DNA of 64,000 nt from Dermacentor variabilis (lineage: Eukaryota > Arthropoda > Arachnida > Ixodida > Ixodidae): positions 128,092,605-128,156,604 of the forward strand of contig NC_134572.1 in the NCBI RefSeq assembly GCF_050947875.1, given 5' to 3'. The position numbers and the translations under genes were made by a program. Numbering within the stretch: position 1 is the first letter of the stretch; every line of letters starts with the position of its first letter. The notes beneath the pieces are model-generated. The model saw only the letters and a list, made by a program, of their open reading frames with translations. It did no database searches and was not told where the DNA came from. Below, piece by piece: positions 23,703 through 37,800 of this stretch.

Positions 23703-24215
23703 TTGTTCCTGCAGCGGACATGGCTGCAGTGGCGGATGAGGATCATCTACGCTGATGATATCACCCTATGGTGCAGCCAACGTTCTCTGGTGAAGCAAGA
23801 GCACACGTTACAACACCCACAACTGCACATCGCAGCTTGGTCTTGCATGATCTCTAGAAAAAGAAAACATGTAGTTGTAATGGACTAACGGGAGCCCCTA
23901 GCCAACCAAAAAACAGAATAATGTTGGCGGTAAATGATAAACCCTTACCAAAGGAAAGTCATACTCGTGTGCTCGCTTTCCGGTTGCAGGACAGCGACAA
24001 ATAGAATGCATTACACCAGAAACTGACAAACCGAATTAAAGGTATTCCCCACATGCTCTCGCGTATTTCCCGGAGGCATCAGAGGGCGCAACCGGAACAC
24101 ACAAGGAAAATCATGGAATCTCTTGTGTCAATGATAATGCATCAACTACCAACGAGCCGCAAAGTACTCAATATGTTTACGCTCTCTCTGGTCTGTTCTG
24201 TCTCGGTTTAAGAAG
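23703..24215 (+). pseudogene. LINE reverse transcriptase fragment with YADD
   Basis: The + strand reads IYADDITLWCSQRSL: the catalytic F/Y-A-D-D box of the reverse transcriptase palm, followed by the usual EHTLQ...L..aW helix. Downstream, broken frames include a segment beginning LKVFPTCS. The thumb and upstream fingers are missing and stops are frequent. Its orientation is opposite to the adjacent minus-strand fragment, so they are separate insertions. Confidence 0.7.
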
Positions 24216-24602
24216 CATGGTTGCCGACTACAAGTGTCGGTTTCGTGTTCATTTGCTATAAGTTGCAAATACACTTCTTTTCTAAATAAACGAACATAGG
24301 CAAGAACGTCTGCCCATCTGTTTTTCAGTCATTGCTTACGTGGAGAACGTGCACAAGCAGTACGTGTACTTCCATGTGTTTCTGTAATGCAAGATATGTC
24401 GGTGAAAAGCATGAACTTCTTGACGAAGCCTTAAATTGTCAATGCAAATGCTCGGTAGACCTGTTCGCACTAAGGCCCCTCTCATTACGTTTCTGTTGTA
24501 TTGTGCGGTTGCCTAAAGCGTGCTGAGAGGAGTCATTTTTTTATGAAGCATTGCCAACTGCTTTCTTGTCTTAATTTGCTGCCTTCTGATACATCCTTGC
24601 AG

Positions 24603-24686
24603 TAGGCTTCCCATCGCACCAAAGAGAGAGCCCATCGAAGACATCACTCTAGAGCCCGAGGTCAGCATATGCTACGAGAATGACAA
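24603..24686 (+). CDS. Myb/SANT-like domain protein, exon 3 (tandem acceptor)
   Basis: The exon ends at a GTGAGT donor after AA (24686). The acceptor region reads TTGCAGTAG|GCTTCC, so two AGs three bases apart can be used. Starting at 24603 gives Asn-Arg at the junction (PIN-RLPIAP); starting at 24606 gives Lys (PIK-LPIAP). Both keep frame. The body reads LPIAPKREPIEDITLEPEVS followed by ICYEND, an acidic linker with one short basic patch. Length is 84 or 81 bp and the phase matches exons 2 and 4. Confidence 0.82.
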
Positions 24687-28459
<3,773 letters not shown>

Positions 28460-28568
28460 ATGCAACAACAAGCGCAAGTCGCGAGATGACACCGAGGAAG
28501 AGTGTGACCAGGATCCTCGGAAGAAACGCAAAGACGACGAGTTGGACCTCCTCCGAAGAATCTTGAAG
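28460..28568 (+). CDS. Myb/SANT-like domain protein, exon 4 (nuclear localisation signal)
   Basis: This 109-bp exon lies between TTCCTGACTGCAG and AAG|GTACGC. Its first base completes AAA (Lys) with exon 3; it ends in phase 0. The peptide starts CNNKRKSRDDTEEECDQDP and contains PRKKRK, a classic monopartite nuclear localisation signal flanked by acidic residues, with a second basic cluster NKRKSR upstream, so it could also act as a bipartite signal. The end, DELDLLRRILK, begins the helix continued in exon 5. This places the protein in the nucleus, consistent with a DNA-binding role. Confidence 0.87.
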
Positions 28569-29910
28569 GTACGCCTGCGGCTTTGGCTTCGGGAAGCCAA
28601 ACCAGTGCTGAAATTTTCTGATACTTGCGCGATTCGGCTTCATTAATAATACAGAAGGTGCGCGTCCTGCAAGAAGTATTGATGTTTCAAGCCATTTCGT
28701 TCCACACCTGTGCTTGTCTGTCGTCGAATGAAGAAGGCACCGGTTGCTTACGTTCACCGCCGTTATCGTAACGCACCCATTACATTCGATTCCGGAAACG
28801 TCAGACCGAAAGGTTTATATTAGCACCCCAAAGCTACATTTAGGTGAGAGAAGTGAAGAGTTGGGCGTATATTTCGCCCCATTCGGCTCCCACAGAAATG
28901 CGACCACATACCACTGGGAATATAACCTTTCAAATCATCTGGAGCCAATGCTGAAAGGCAAATGAGAGTTGGTAATTAGTACAGTATGTATTTGGTAAGC
29001 TAAGCTTTATGGAAGAAGCAACTTGTGAAATTCAGTTAATAGATGCGCTGTTGGGAGTCTCCGTTCTTGCGTGTGGTTGCAAGGCAAAAGAACATTTAGG
29101 ACTCATTAACACACAGGATATGAGAGAAAAAGTGTCGCGTCAACTTTATTAACAAACTGATATTTGTCGAAGCCGTCGGATTTTAATTTGTGGGACTTTT
29201 CGTTTACGTTCCTACTTTAATTGGCATAATTCCCCGGATTTGAATGTCGCTCTTCTTGGCACGTCGGTTACGGTGCCTTGAATATTTATTCATCTCAAAA
29301 GAACGAAAAGGTTCACATGGCGTCGACATTTAGCTAGTAAACTGCGTTGGTAGGAGACGAATTTTGATGTTTCCTTACTATTACTTTGAAGTGATTTTTG
29401 CTGACCTGATTAATATTTCCTCGTGACATTAGGGAACGAGATATACCGGCTCATTCCGCAGGAAATCATTTTAAATATTTCTTTTTCTTGACATTACTAA
29501 AGGGGCTAGAAACAATCAAAATTCTAAGGCTTAGTTTTTGTGGGGATGAAAACTCGCGGCGATGATTTTTCAGTAGGTGGCATTATCTTCAAGTCCACGA
29601 CTGATTAGAAAACTTATAGCACCTGTTTTTTATAGTGTATTATAGAAAAGTTTATAGTTTTCCTGTTCAATGGTATTGTGTATCGGCAGTTAAATTTCGT
29701 GTTTCCTAGATAAACTTATGGGTGTGGCTGAGGCAGGCCAAACTGCAAAAGTATATTCAAACTTTGTTTGTATCGACGTACAAAACTACATCTTGGAGTT
29801 CAGTGGAGCGTTCAACACAGCATAAAGCTTTGATGAAATATGACGAATAAACTCAGTGCCCTTCCACTCCGTGAAGAAGGATGATCAGTGAAGCTGTGTA
29901 TGCGGGCCCC

Positions 29911-30117
29911 TTAACGCCTGCTTCACCTCCTCCGCGGATCGGCCCGGCATTGCACTATCTTCGGTACCGGCACACGTATGGGGAGGGCTTAACGCCTGGT
30001 TCACTTCCGCTGCGGGTCAGCCCGGCATTGCGCTATCTTCGGGATCGGCCCACGTATGGGGAGTGCTTAACGGCTGCGTCACCTCCACCGAGGGTCGGCC
30101 CGGCATTGCACTATCTG
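29911..30117 (+). repeat. 78-bp tandem repeat, about 2.6 copies
   Basis: TTAACG begins units at 29911, 29989 and 30067 (period exactly 78). The consensus includes GGCCCGGCATTGCACTATCT and CACGTATGGGGAG. Because 78 is divisible by three, the + frame stays open and gives a 26-residue peptide repeat (GPALHYLR...TYGE). A diverged single block, GCACTATCTCCGGGACCGGGACA, recurs near 59106. Confidence 0.92.
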
Positions 30118-30740
30118 CAACTGGGAAAAGGGTTTGTATATCAATTTCCGTGTAACAGAAGTATATTTCTCTGTGTTCGGATTACAATCCGATTCTGTGA
30201 TTTCCCTAGGTTGTGTATAAGTCGTACTTTGGGAATTTCGTCACACGCGTTACTATTCTATTAGTGCAATTACGCACTTGCGCCAGGCGGAGGTCCTACA
30301 AGAATGGGGATGTATACTGCACTTGCGCAGGCACGCATGCGCTCGTTACAAACTTGTGCACACAATGTATCTCTCCTTGACGCGTGGGTGCTCTGTCCGT
30401 TGCATCTGTCACACCGCTTGTGGTGCGATCGTAATCGACATTATGGCAAACACTGTCTAACAACCGTTCTGTAACGGCAGCTGGAAAAGGTCTTTGTGTT
30501 TGAGTTTACATGTAACAAAATTATGCGTTCTCGTATATTAGAATTACAATCCGAAACTGTCATGTCTGTAGCTTTTGTGTGAGTCGTACGTTGCGCATTT
30601 TCTGACGCAGTTTACTCTTAAACATTAATTTATTTCAATAAGGCGCTTAGTGGACGGCCTAGAAGAATGAGGATGTATGCTGGACTTCCGCACACGTGCG
30701 TGCGTGCGTGACGTACGTAGCTTGTGGTGGTGGGGCTTGT
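30118..30740 (+). repeat. Diverged direct repeat pair, about 360 bp apart
   Basis: 30120-30345 and 30480-30705 share, in the same order, CTGGRAAAGG, TGTAACARAA, ATTACAATCCGA, GTCGTACKTTG and AGAATGRGGATGTATRCTG. The first copy follows directly on the 78-bp array, so array plus tail may form one repeat unit. Confidence 0.65.
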
Positions 30741-31580
30741 GTAACGTTGTCTAATGACACTCGGAGTGGGGGTACTTGTCTAACGTGCACATTAGCTTCG
30801 CTGTACATACGCTTTACAGGGTGGAATGAAGGCGGATTTTCTTTTTTATTGGCCGGCACGCACCTTGTTGGCCTAAGTATAGGTACTGCCATTTTTCGGG
30901 GAGTTGCGTGGGCGTGCCTTGGTGGGCAGCCACTGCGCGGGTAATCTACGCACGACGTTATCTATAATTTCATGACATTGATTTTTTTTCCTTCTCCATG
31001 TGCAGCGCGGTAATGTGTAATTTTCACGGGAAAGCCAACTTATAAAGCCTTATGGTGTCGTGCGGAGCTCTGTCTATCGAGTGAGGATAGGATTTTATTT
31101 CGATATAGCCGTTCAATTTGTTATATGTTATCACTGGAGCTTTGCGATGCTGGGAAATTGTTCCAAGTGATAACTTGATTTAGCCAGGTTTGATAAAACC
31201 AGGTTTTATTGTAACCGCAGTGGTAACGCTGAAAGTAAGCGTGAAATATTCTGCAGTCCACTGCCCTATCGCCCCTAGCAGACAGTACTCGTTAGTATGC
31301 TAAAATTACGGATGTAATATAACGCAACCTGGAATGGCTAGTCATGTACTCGCTTACAGGGATAGGTGAGGCGAAAACAACAATATTAACGCGTTAAAAA
31401 GTATTTAGCACTTTTGCCCGAAAGGCAAGCATTATTCACAGTGGTAGCAAAGCTTGGTGTTACGCTTGGACATGTCGGACGATTTTCTCAGTATACGCGG
31501 GTGCGACAAGTTGCCGCGACGCAGCGCGCAAGGCAACTCCTGCTTTGCGTGCCCCGATGTCCTCCTCGCTTGCTGCTCGG

Positions 31581-31740
31581 TACAGTGTGGAGACAACCGC
31601 GGCGTCTGCAGCGGCGACGGGCACACGAATGGCGAATACACACGAGCACTGCTACGGCGTCCGCCAAAGGCGTCTACTACGGCGTCCGCCATTCGCGTGC
31701 CCAACGCCATAGTAGACGCCGTGGTTGTCTCCACTCTGTA
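31581..31740. repeat. Long hairpin, 52-bp arms
   Basis: 31581-31632 and 31689-31740 are reverse complements with a few mismatches (TACAGWGTGGAGACAACCRC at the ends, CGAATGG at the inner edge). The 56-base loop itself repeats ACGGCGTCC twice. It lies in intron 4. Confidence 0.88.
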
Positions 31741-33104
31741 CGGAGTGGCGGACGAAGAGAACATCGAGGCACCCTACTCCTGATGGGAAGAAGGAACAAC
31801 GCCCTGGCAGCTACCAAGCATCTCACAATGCTGTCGGGATGAGCGCCACCAATGGCGTTGCAGGCATCTCACCTGGTTGGTGCACGAGATGACACCGACG
31901 GCGATCCGTCGGCGTTGGTCAACGCCCAGAGATATAGTAGATAACGCTTGGTATTGGCTGATCAGACCAGAGCATAGACAGCAGTTCAGCAGTAACGTTA
32001 GTGAGCACATAGTTTGCATCCGCACAGCGTTGATGCCAGCGACGGAAAGCAGAACGTTGCCCTTGCTCCGCCACATAGGCGATTGAGCTTAGCGTTGACG
32101 TATGTCCGCGTCGCCTCATCGTTTTTTTTTATAGTTAAGCGATTTCCGCGTATCTGCAGCCCTCTACTCCTCCGTGCGCAATCCGCGCATGCGCCGTCAG
32201 CGAGACAGTACGACGACAGTGGCAATGCGCCTTGAGAGTCTGTGTAATTCTTGCTATATAATATCAATGAATAGTTCAAAACTTCTGGCACCCTTGAAAG
32301 CTTTAGCACGCTTTGTACAGCCTGCAACGACATCGCATCAGCGCCACTGCGCTGGCCTTGAAGAGCACTGGTACTGGTGCCAGTAAAGCCATCACTTTCA
32401 GAGTGTGAACCCCAATATTGTTTTGAAATTTTCAATTGTCTGAGCTAAATGATTTAAAATAAAAAAGACATATGCTGTGAAACGTTTCATAACTGTTCTT
32501 GCAAATTGCAACTGATAATAAATTATAAGGAGTAATTCAGTCAAGGCCATAAAATCTGGTCATGCCAACTTTGGTGTTTTGGTAATGTAGCATTGACCTT
32601 GCACACTGAAGCGTATATACGAAACATCATGGAGATGGCAAAGATTCGCCTGGAAGGTCCATATAATTGCTATTGCAATAAAAGCCACGTGAACAAGCAT
32701 TCATGCAGAGTATGAAGTTTCCTACTTCAGACAAATTAGGGTGACTGGACTTAAAACTGACTGTCGAAAGGGAAAACACACTTTGTTTGGATGTACTTTT
32801 CATAATATCTCCACAGTTTGGCCAAGTGTTCAGCTATTGTCCAGAAGTATGACAAGAATAGTAGTAGTAGTAGTGTCGATGTGGTTTCTTTTCTAGATGC
32901 AAACATGCCTCAAATGTCAAGAGAATGCTTCCTGTTGCTCACTGAATCGCTTTTGGTGTCCCTGCTCAGCTGTCAACTGTCTGGCTTAACTTTCAGTATG
33001 CTTCCTGTGCTCCATAATTGTTTAATTACCTACTTTCTCGGTTATCAAGACCATTTTCTGTTGAGATACTAGCAGTAATTAAAGTTATATTGTTCCATGC
33101 ATAG

Positions 33105-33404
33105 GTGGAGGAGGAGACACTCGAGCTGGAGAAAAAGCGGGCCCAGGAGGAGGCTGAAATCATGAAGGCTACTATGAACTTCCTCGAGGCTGCCACCAAC
33201 TTCATGCAGCGTGAGAGAGCAGAACGGCCCCGCACAGCACAATCGACGCAGGGCCCTTCTTCATCTCGACCCCAGACATCATCAGGGTCCTCCTACTGCA
33301 ACGGCGTCGGTGGCTTGCCCGTTGTGGGTGCGCCGCTCTACACTACACAGCCGTCCTTCTATTCCTCGTCTCCTGTAGACTCACCTGGCAAGACTGACCC
33401 GTGA
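33105..33404 (+). CDS. Myb/SANT-like domain protein, terminal exon 5
   Basis: The exon begins in phase 0 after an AG at 33103-33104 and ends with TGA at 33402-33404. With exon 4 it forms a long, highly charged amphipathic helix (LLRRILK|VEEETLELEKKRAQ, continuing to about FMQRERAE), predicted as a coiled coil for self-association. Trihelix/MADF-type proteins often carry such a C-terminal dimerisation helix. The tail is low-complexity: Ser/Thr/Gln-rich, then PVVGAPLYTTQPSFYSSSPV. Codon use is strongly G/C at third positions. The GTG at the exon start is a Val codon inside the protein, not an initiator. No name is assigned. Confidence 0.87.
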   Translation: MEEETLELEKKRAQEEAEIMKATMNFLEAATNFMQRERAERPRTAQSTQGPSSSRPQTSSGSSYCNGVGGLPVVGAPLYTTQPSFYSSSPVDSPGKTDP

Positions 33405-34030
33405 GCTGAAAGGGCATGGCACCGCTCCCTGGGGTGACAAAAAGTAGGCGGCAGTTTTTGCATCGTAAAATGAGAAAGAGACTGCAGAGCAGTGTCAGCT
33501 TTCTGGCTGCTCAATTCTACCAGCCGCGAGATGCGCCGAGGATAGAGGATACCTGTGAGAGTGCCCCACTCACTCATCCCCGCCCAAGGCTCCAGCGAAC
33601 ACAGTGCTAAAGGAGGTGTGTGTGGAAGGGCGATGGAGAGGAAGGGTGACGTGCCTCCAGTCATGCCCAACTATTCTACCACCACCACAACATACATACA
33701 TGGTCGAAGAGGGCTTCGGGGATCTTGTACAGTGACTTTCGCATTTCAGGGACACCTGGACAGTCTCTTGAGATGCCTTCCAGTCATACCCATGTGGCCA
33801 CCGTGGGAAGCATTGCCAATTCTGTGCTGCAATGGTCAGGCGAAGCAAAAATGGCAGCTTAAGCGTTGGCTCATCAAGTCGTGGATGACTGCACGTTTTG
33901 TCCAATAACGTGTACCCTGCCTTCCTGTTTGTTTGTTTGACTGTTTGTTTGTGACGTATGTTTTGATGAAAATTAAGGCGTTTTATTTGTGTCTCGTTTG
34001 CAGAATAAATCTGCTAGAGTACCATTAACA
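33405..34030 (+). other. Proximal 3' UTR of the Myb/SANT-like gene
   Basis: Non-coding sequence follows the stop without any splice signal and leads to a poly(A) signal about 600 bases downstream. Frames inside it (33555-33908) lack third-position bias. Confidence 0.6.
34004..34009 (+). promoter_or_regulatory. Poly(A) signal AATAAA
   Basis: Canonical AATAAA, preceded by T/G-rich sequence and followed within about 40-80 bases by TGTGACC/TG-rich sequence. It is the first good signal after the stop at 33404. Confidence 0.55.
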
Positions 34031-34617
34031 GTGCTGAATAGTTCCTGAGTATGCACATTATCCTATGGATATTGCTTCGCTGTGACCATCGTAATGTGAC
34101 CATGTCAAACTGAAGAGGTTGGCAGTATGATAGAACTGTGGGGTAACATCTAGCTTGATGAAAGTATGCTGTGAAGATGGGGTACTGTCTCTCGACTGTG
34201 CAATGCTGTCAGGAACCATCTGACATAAACCCTTTAACATGGGATGGTGATATAGGCACATTGATTATGCTGCAATATGCAAGTGTAGTGTATGCAGAAC
34301 ATTAGTAGTGAATTTTTTGCATTTATTTATTTGATGCTGCTATTTAAGCAGTTATTCAAAAGCATTAAAGCAAATGCAATATTTCATATTTTCAAAAGCA
34401 TAGGCTGTCAAATGCTTCGTGAATATTCCTTATTTTGTTAAATTAAGTTTCTTATAGCAGATTCCCATCTTCTCGGACTATATTTTTAAAATTGACTGAA
34501 CTTCTAAACTCTTGCTTCAGGAAAAATGCATCAATGTTAATGTATGATAAAGTTTGAGAAGTCTGCATTCTGCCTACAGGTATTATAGTCCTTGAGTGTC
34601 AAAATGAGAAGGAAAAC

Positions 34618-34827
34618 TGATGCTGTCAGAGCGTAGGTTAGGGCGTGTTGGTATTCCATAACTGAGGTTTTTAGCGCACAAAAAGGGACGAAAGTGGGTG
34701 TTACCTATATATATATGTGTCTATTGCTTTGTGGAATAAAACCATTGTTGGAAGTTAGCGCTGTGTCCTCGTTTCGCCACTGTCATTCGTCCCTTTTTGT
34801 GCGCTAAAAACCTCAGTGATGCTGTCA
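34618..34827. mobile_element. 188-bp insertion with 11-bp target-site duplication and inverted repeats
   Basis: TGATGCTGTCA occurs exactly at 34618-34628 and 34817-34827 and flanks an inserted segment, 34629-34816. Within it, a perfect 31-bp inverted repeat (34662-34692 and 34786-34816, beginning CTGAGGTTTTTAGCGCAC) encloses 93 bases with a TATATATATA run and GGAATAAAACC. An 11-bp duplication fits LINE-type target-primed insertion better than a TIR DNA transposon. It is the only clear insertion in the 33.9-39.7 kb tract. Confidence 0.85.
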
Positions 34828-37800
34828 ATCTTCAAATGAGTCAAGGATATAGGAATTGATAGAATATATTCAGGCCATTCATTCTGTTAGCCTTTGTGAA
34901 ATTTCGTCTAAGCAGTTCTGTCGTCTATCAGTATTGTTTGAGTGAGCGGCTACTAATATTTAAAAAGTAATGACTATAAGAAAAATTTATTATAGACTGA
35001 ACACTGGCTGAAGAGCCTGTAATGTTCATCACTATATGGTTACACATAATTTGTTAAGTAGCAACATCAGTTTCATTTTAACTGTTGGTCATATGTCATC
35101 TTGCTTATTTCATGAAACATAAAGCATACCATCAGGTATAGACAGATGCAGCAAATGCAGTCTTTAGAAAACGTTTCACAAGGTAATAGTTAGCCCTCTC
35201 ATAGGGAATACACCTCCTTAACAATATGTCTCATAGCGTCGCATCTTTCTTCTACTCTCAACGAGAAAAGTGACTAATTTGATCACATAACTTAGTTGCC
35301 ATGCGCTATATTGCACATTTGTTGACAGCTTAAATGTGGCCTCTTGCTGAACTTAGCATTTCTTTAGTAACTGCTAGAATCAAATGCTAAAACAAGATTA
35401 CATCCTTTTTTCTTTGTAGTGGCAATTTTTGTTTTATGGCTATCAGGCAAATGAACGTACAGCATAATTTAATGTATGCCATATTCACCTTCCACAAACA
35501 GTCAAGCAGGGCTTTTGAAAGGACATATGGTGAGACAAGTTTCCGAGCAATGATTCAGTGTTGTTGGGACTGCCAAACCCGTAAGAAATGTCTGGTGTAA
35601 GCCACCTTTCTCCAAAACCACTTTAAGTGGCTGGCGCCAGGTGTTCTACGGCTCTGGGAGACCACAGAAAGGCTGCCTTGAGTGTGTGTAGCTTATCTCG
35701 TAGCCAGTAATTTATATTAGGCATGTCAACTTTCTAACAGGAAGCACACTGGGAGACTATTATTCAATGCGCCACTCTAGTATAACACAAGAAGTTTGCG
35801 GGTGTGGTGGTTTCTTTCCTGATGCTCTCAGAATAAACTGATATATATATAAATAGCTATACATGCAGTAAATACTTATAGACGATGATGTTATGTGTCT
35901 GCTTTAGCTGGTTTTAGGCAATGCTTTCTTCCCCCTGAATGCTATCAGTAGCTTGCTGCTTCAGTGGTGAGCTTCAATGGTCTGTATCAAAATATACTGT
36001 TGCCATTGTTGTGGAATGATGTTGACATTGAGTGAAAGAATGGCACTGAAGAGGGCAGCCCCTTAGCAGGCACTCTGAGCCAGTCTATTGCCAAGCTACC
36101 AAATGTCTTCTTGAGGAAGCCTGTTGACCACATGCTGCTTGTATATGCAAAATGTATTTGCATGCAGGAGGTCTGGATGCAACATTGCTAACATTTCAAA
36201 AGTTGTATAAAATGGGACAATTTACCTTGTTAAATGAATCTGTAGCACTATGTTCTTGTCTGCCAGAATTTCACAGCTAAGTCCAGCTTCTTTAACTTTA
36301 GTGAAAGTATCCTATTAACATTGCTTTACATTTTGTTTCCACAGTAAAATTTGTCTTCAGAAATGTCTACCAAGTACAGTTGGCAGAAAGACTATTTCTT
36401 TTACTGGTTAGATCCTACCACATAGTATCTTTAATAATTGATTTCATTGCAGTTTCGTAGAGTATTTTCATTTGTTTTGCTTAGTGTCTTTACAGCCAGC
36501 ACAAGTCTCAGAACACCATTTCATGTTCGTTATGGGACACTATGTTCTATGCTATTTCTTTTGTGCATGTGCTGATAAATGTTCTTTACTTTTGAATAGG
36601 CATTGTCATGTGAAACAACATTGCATTGCATTTGAAAATATTTAAGTGTAAGTATCTGTGAAGAAAAAAGTCACAGCAGATTTGTGGTTGCGAAGGCTTG
36701 CAGTATGTTAACAGGATGTGTAAATATTTATTAGAGATGTAATGTGCCAGAAAAGTTCACAGTTACGAATGGCAATTTCTTCTGACCTTCATTCACAACA
36801 CAGCATTTTGGAATGTGTATAACCAACTATTTCTTCGGCCCCTGTGAACAACTTATGTGGTTTTAAAGTTGCGTAGTGTCCAGTGGTTGCCTCCAAGTCT
36901 GCCCGTGCTATTCTTGAAAACCCTGCTTGCGTCGTTGGGCACTAGACGAACTTGCACTTGCGCACAAACCTGTATTGCTTGTTTTATGCTTCCAATAAGT
37001 AAACAAAGTTCTCTTTGCAAGTGTTTATGCGTTTACTTGTGTAATTTATTGCATGTACGCACCATTGTGATGTATGATGTATTTAGCAATCATACTTGCA
37101 CTCTTTAATGTTAGCATAAATTTAGCCTTCCCTCTTTGTTGCATGTGGGGCAGTCTGCAGATGTCTGACCATACAGAGAATAGATTTAGAGAAATGGCAT
37201 TTTTTAGAATTTCACATTTGCATAAATGCTGCAAAGCCAAGTTCTACCGTAATATCAACATACTTAAATGCAGTATGTGATAGGTATGATATTCTGAAAG
37301 AATTTAGTTATAAATTTTGCATATTCTCAGTTAAACAGTTAACAGATGCTATGTACTATTTCTAGGGAAGGACAAAAAATTCATGGGGAAGAAAACTATA
37401 ATGGTTTTCCGTGGTCACCAAATTGTGTAACACTATCATAGTCAATTCGGGACACTAAGCTTACAGCCTATGCAGTTACTCACTATGAAGCAAAACCACC
37501 TGGCATTTTCAAGTTATTACACAAAATGAGTGGTTTCCTGTTTTCCAAGTCTGTGTTCTATTTCAGCCTGATAGTGTGCAGAATTTCCGGCATGGCTAGC
37601 GATGCCTTTTGTGAGAGAAGGCCTACGAGATATTGTATCAGGATGTTTTACGCAAAAGTAGGACTATTTAAATTTGACCCACGTCAACATCTGCTATACC
37701 TCTCTGCTGGCCTGGGGATACTGCAGCTTCTTTTAGGTTTGTGCAGCCCGGACCAGGATGATGCTTATATATTTAAAGGAACTGAACATTTTTCACAATT

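Larger units (their letters stand above)
22895..24602 (+). other. Intron 2 (about 1.7 kb)
   Basis: It is filled mainly by three LINE fragments in alternating orientation (22976-23235 +, 23236-23640 -, 23703-24215 +). Confidence 0.75.
28569..33104 (+). other. Intron 4 (about 4.5 kb)
   Basis: It contains the 78-bp tandem array, the paired direct repeat at 30118-30740 and the hairpin at 31581-31740. The acceptor (TTCCATGCATAG) has a weak pyrimidine tract. Confidence 0.75.

Noticed and set aside
29911..30117. CRISPR-like array
   Set aside because: The units are contiguous 78-bp tandem repeats without spacers, in a eukaryotic intron.
33105..33107. GTG as an alternative start codon
   Set aside because: It is the first codon of a phase-0 internal exon directly after a splice acceptor and encodes Val.
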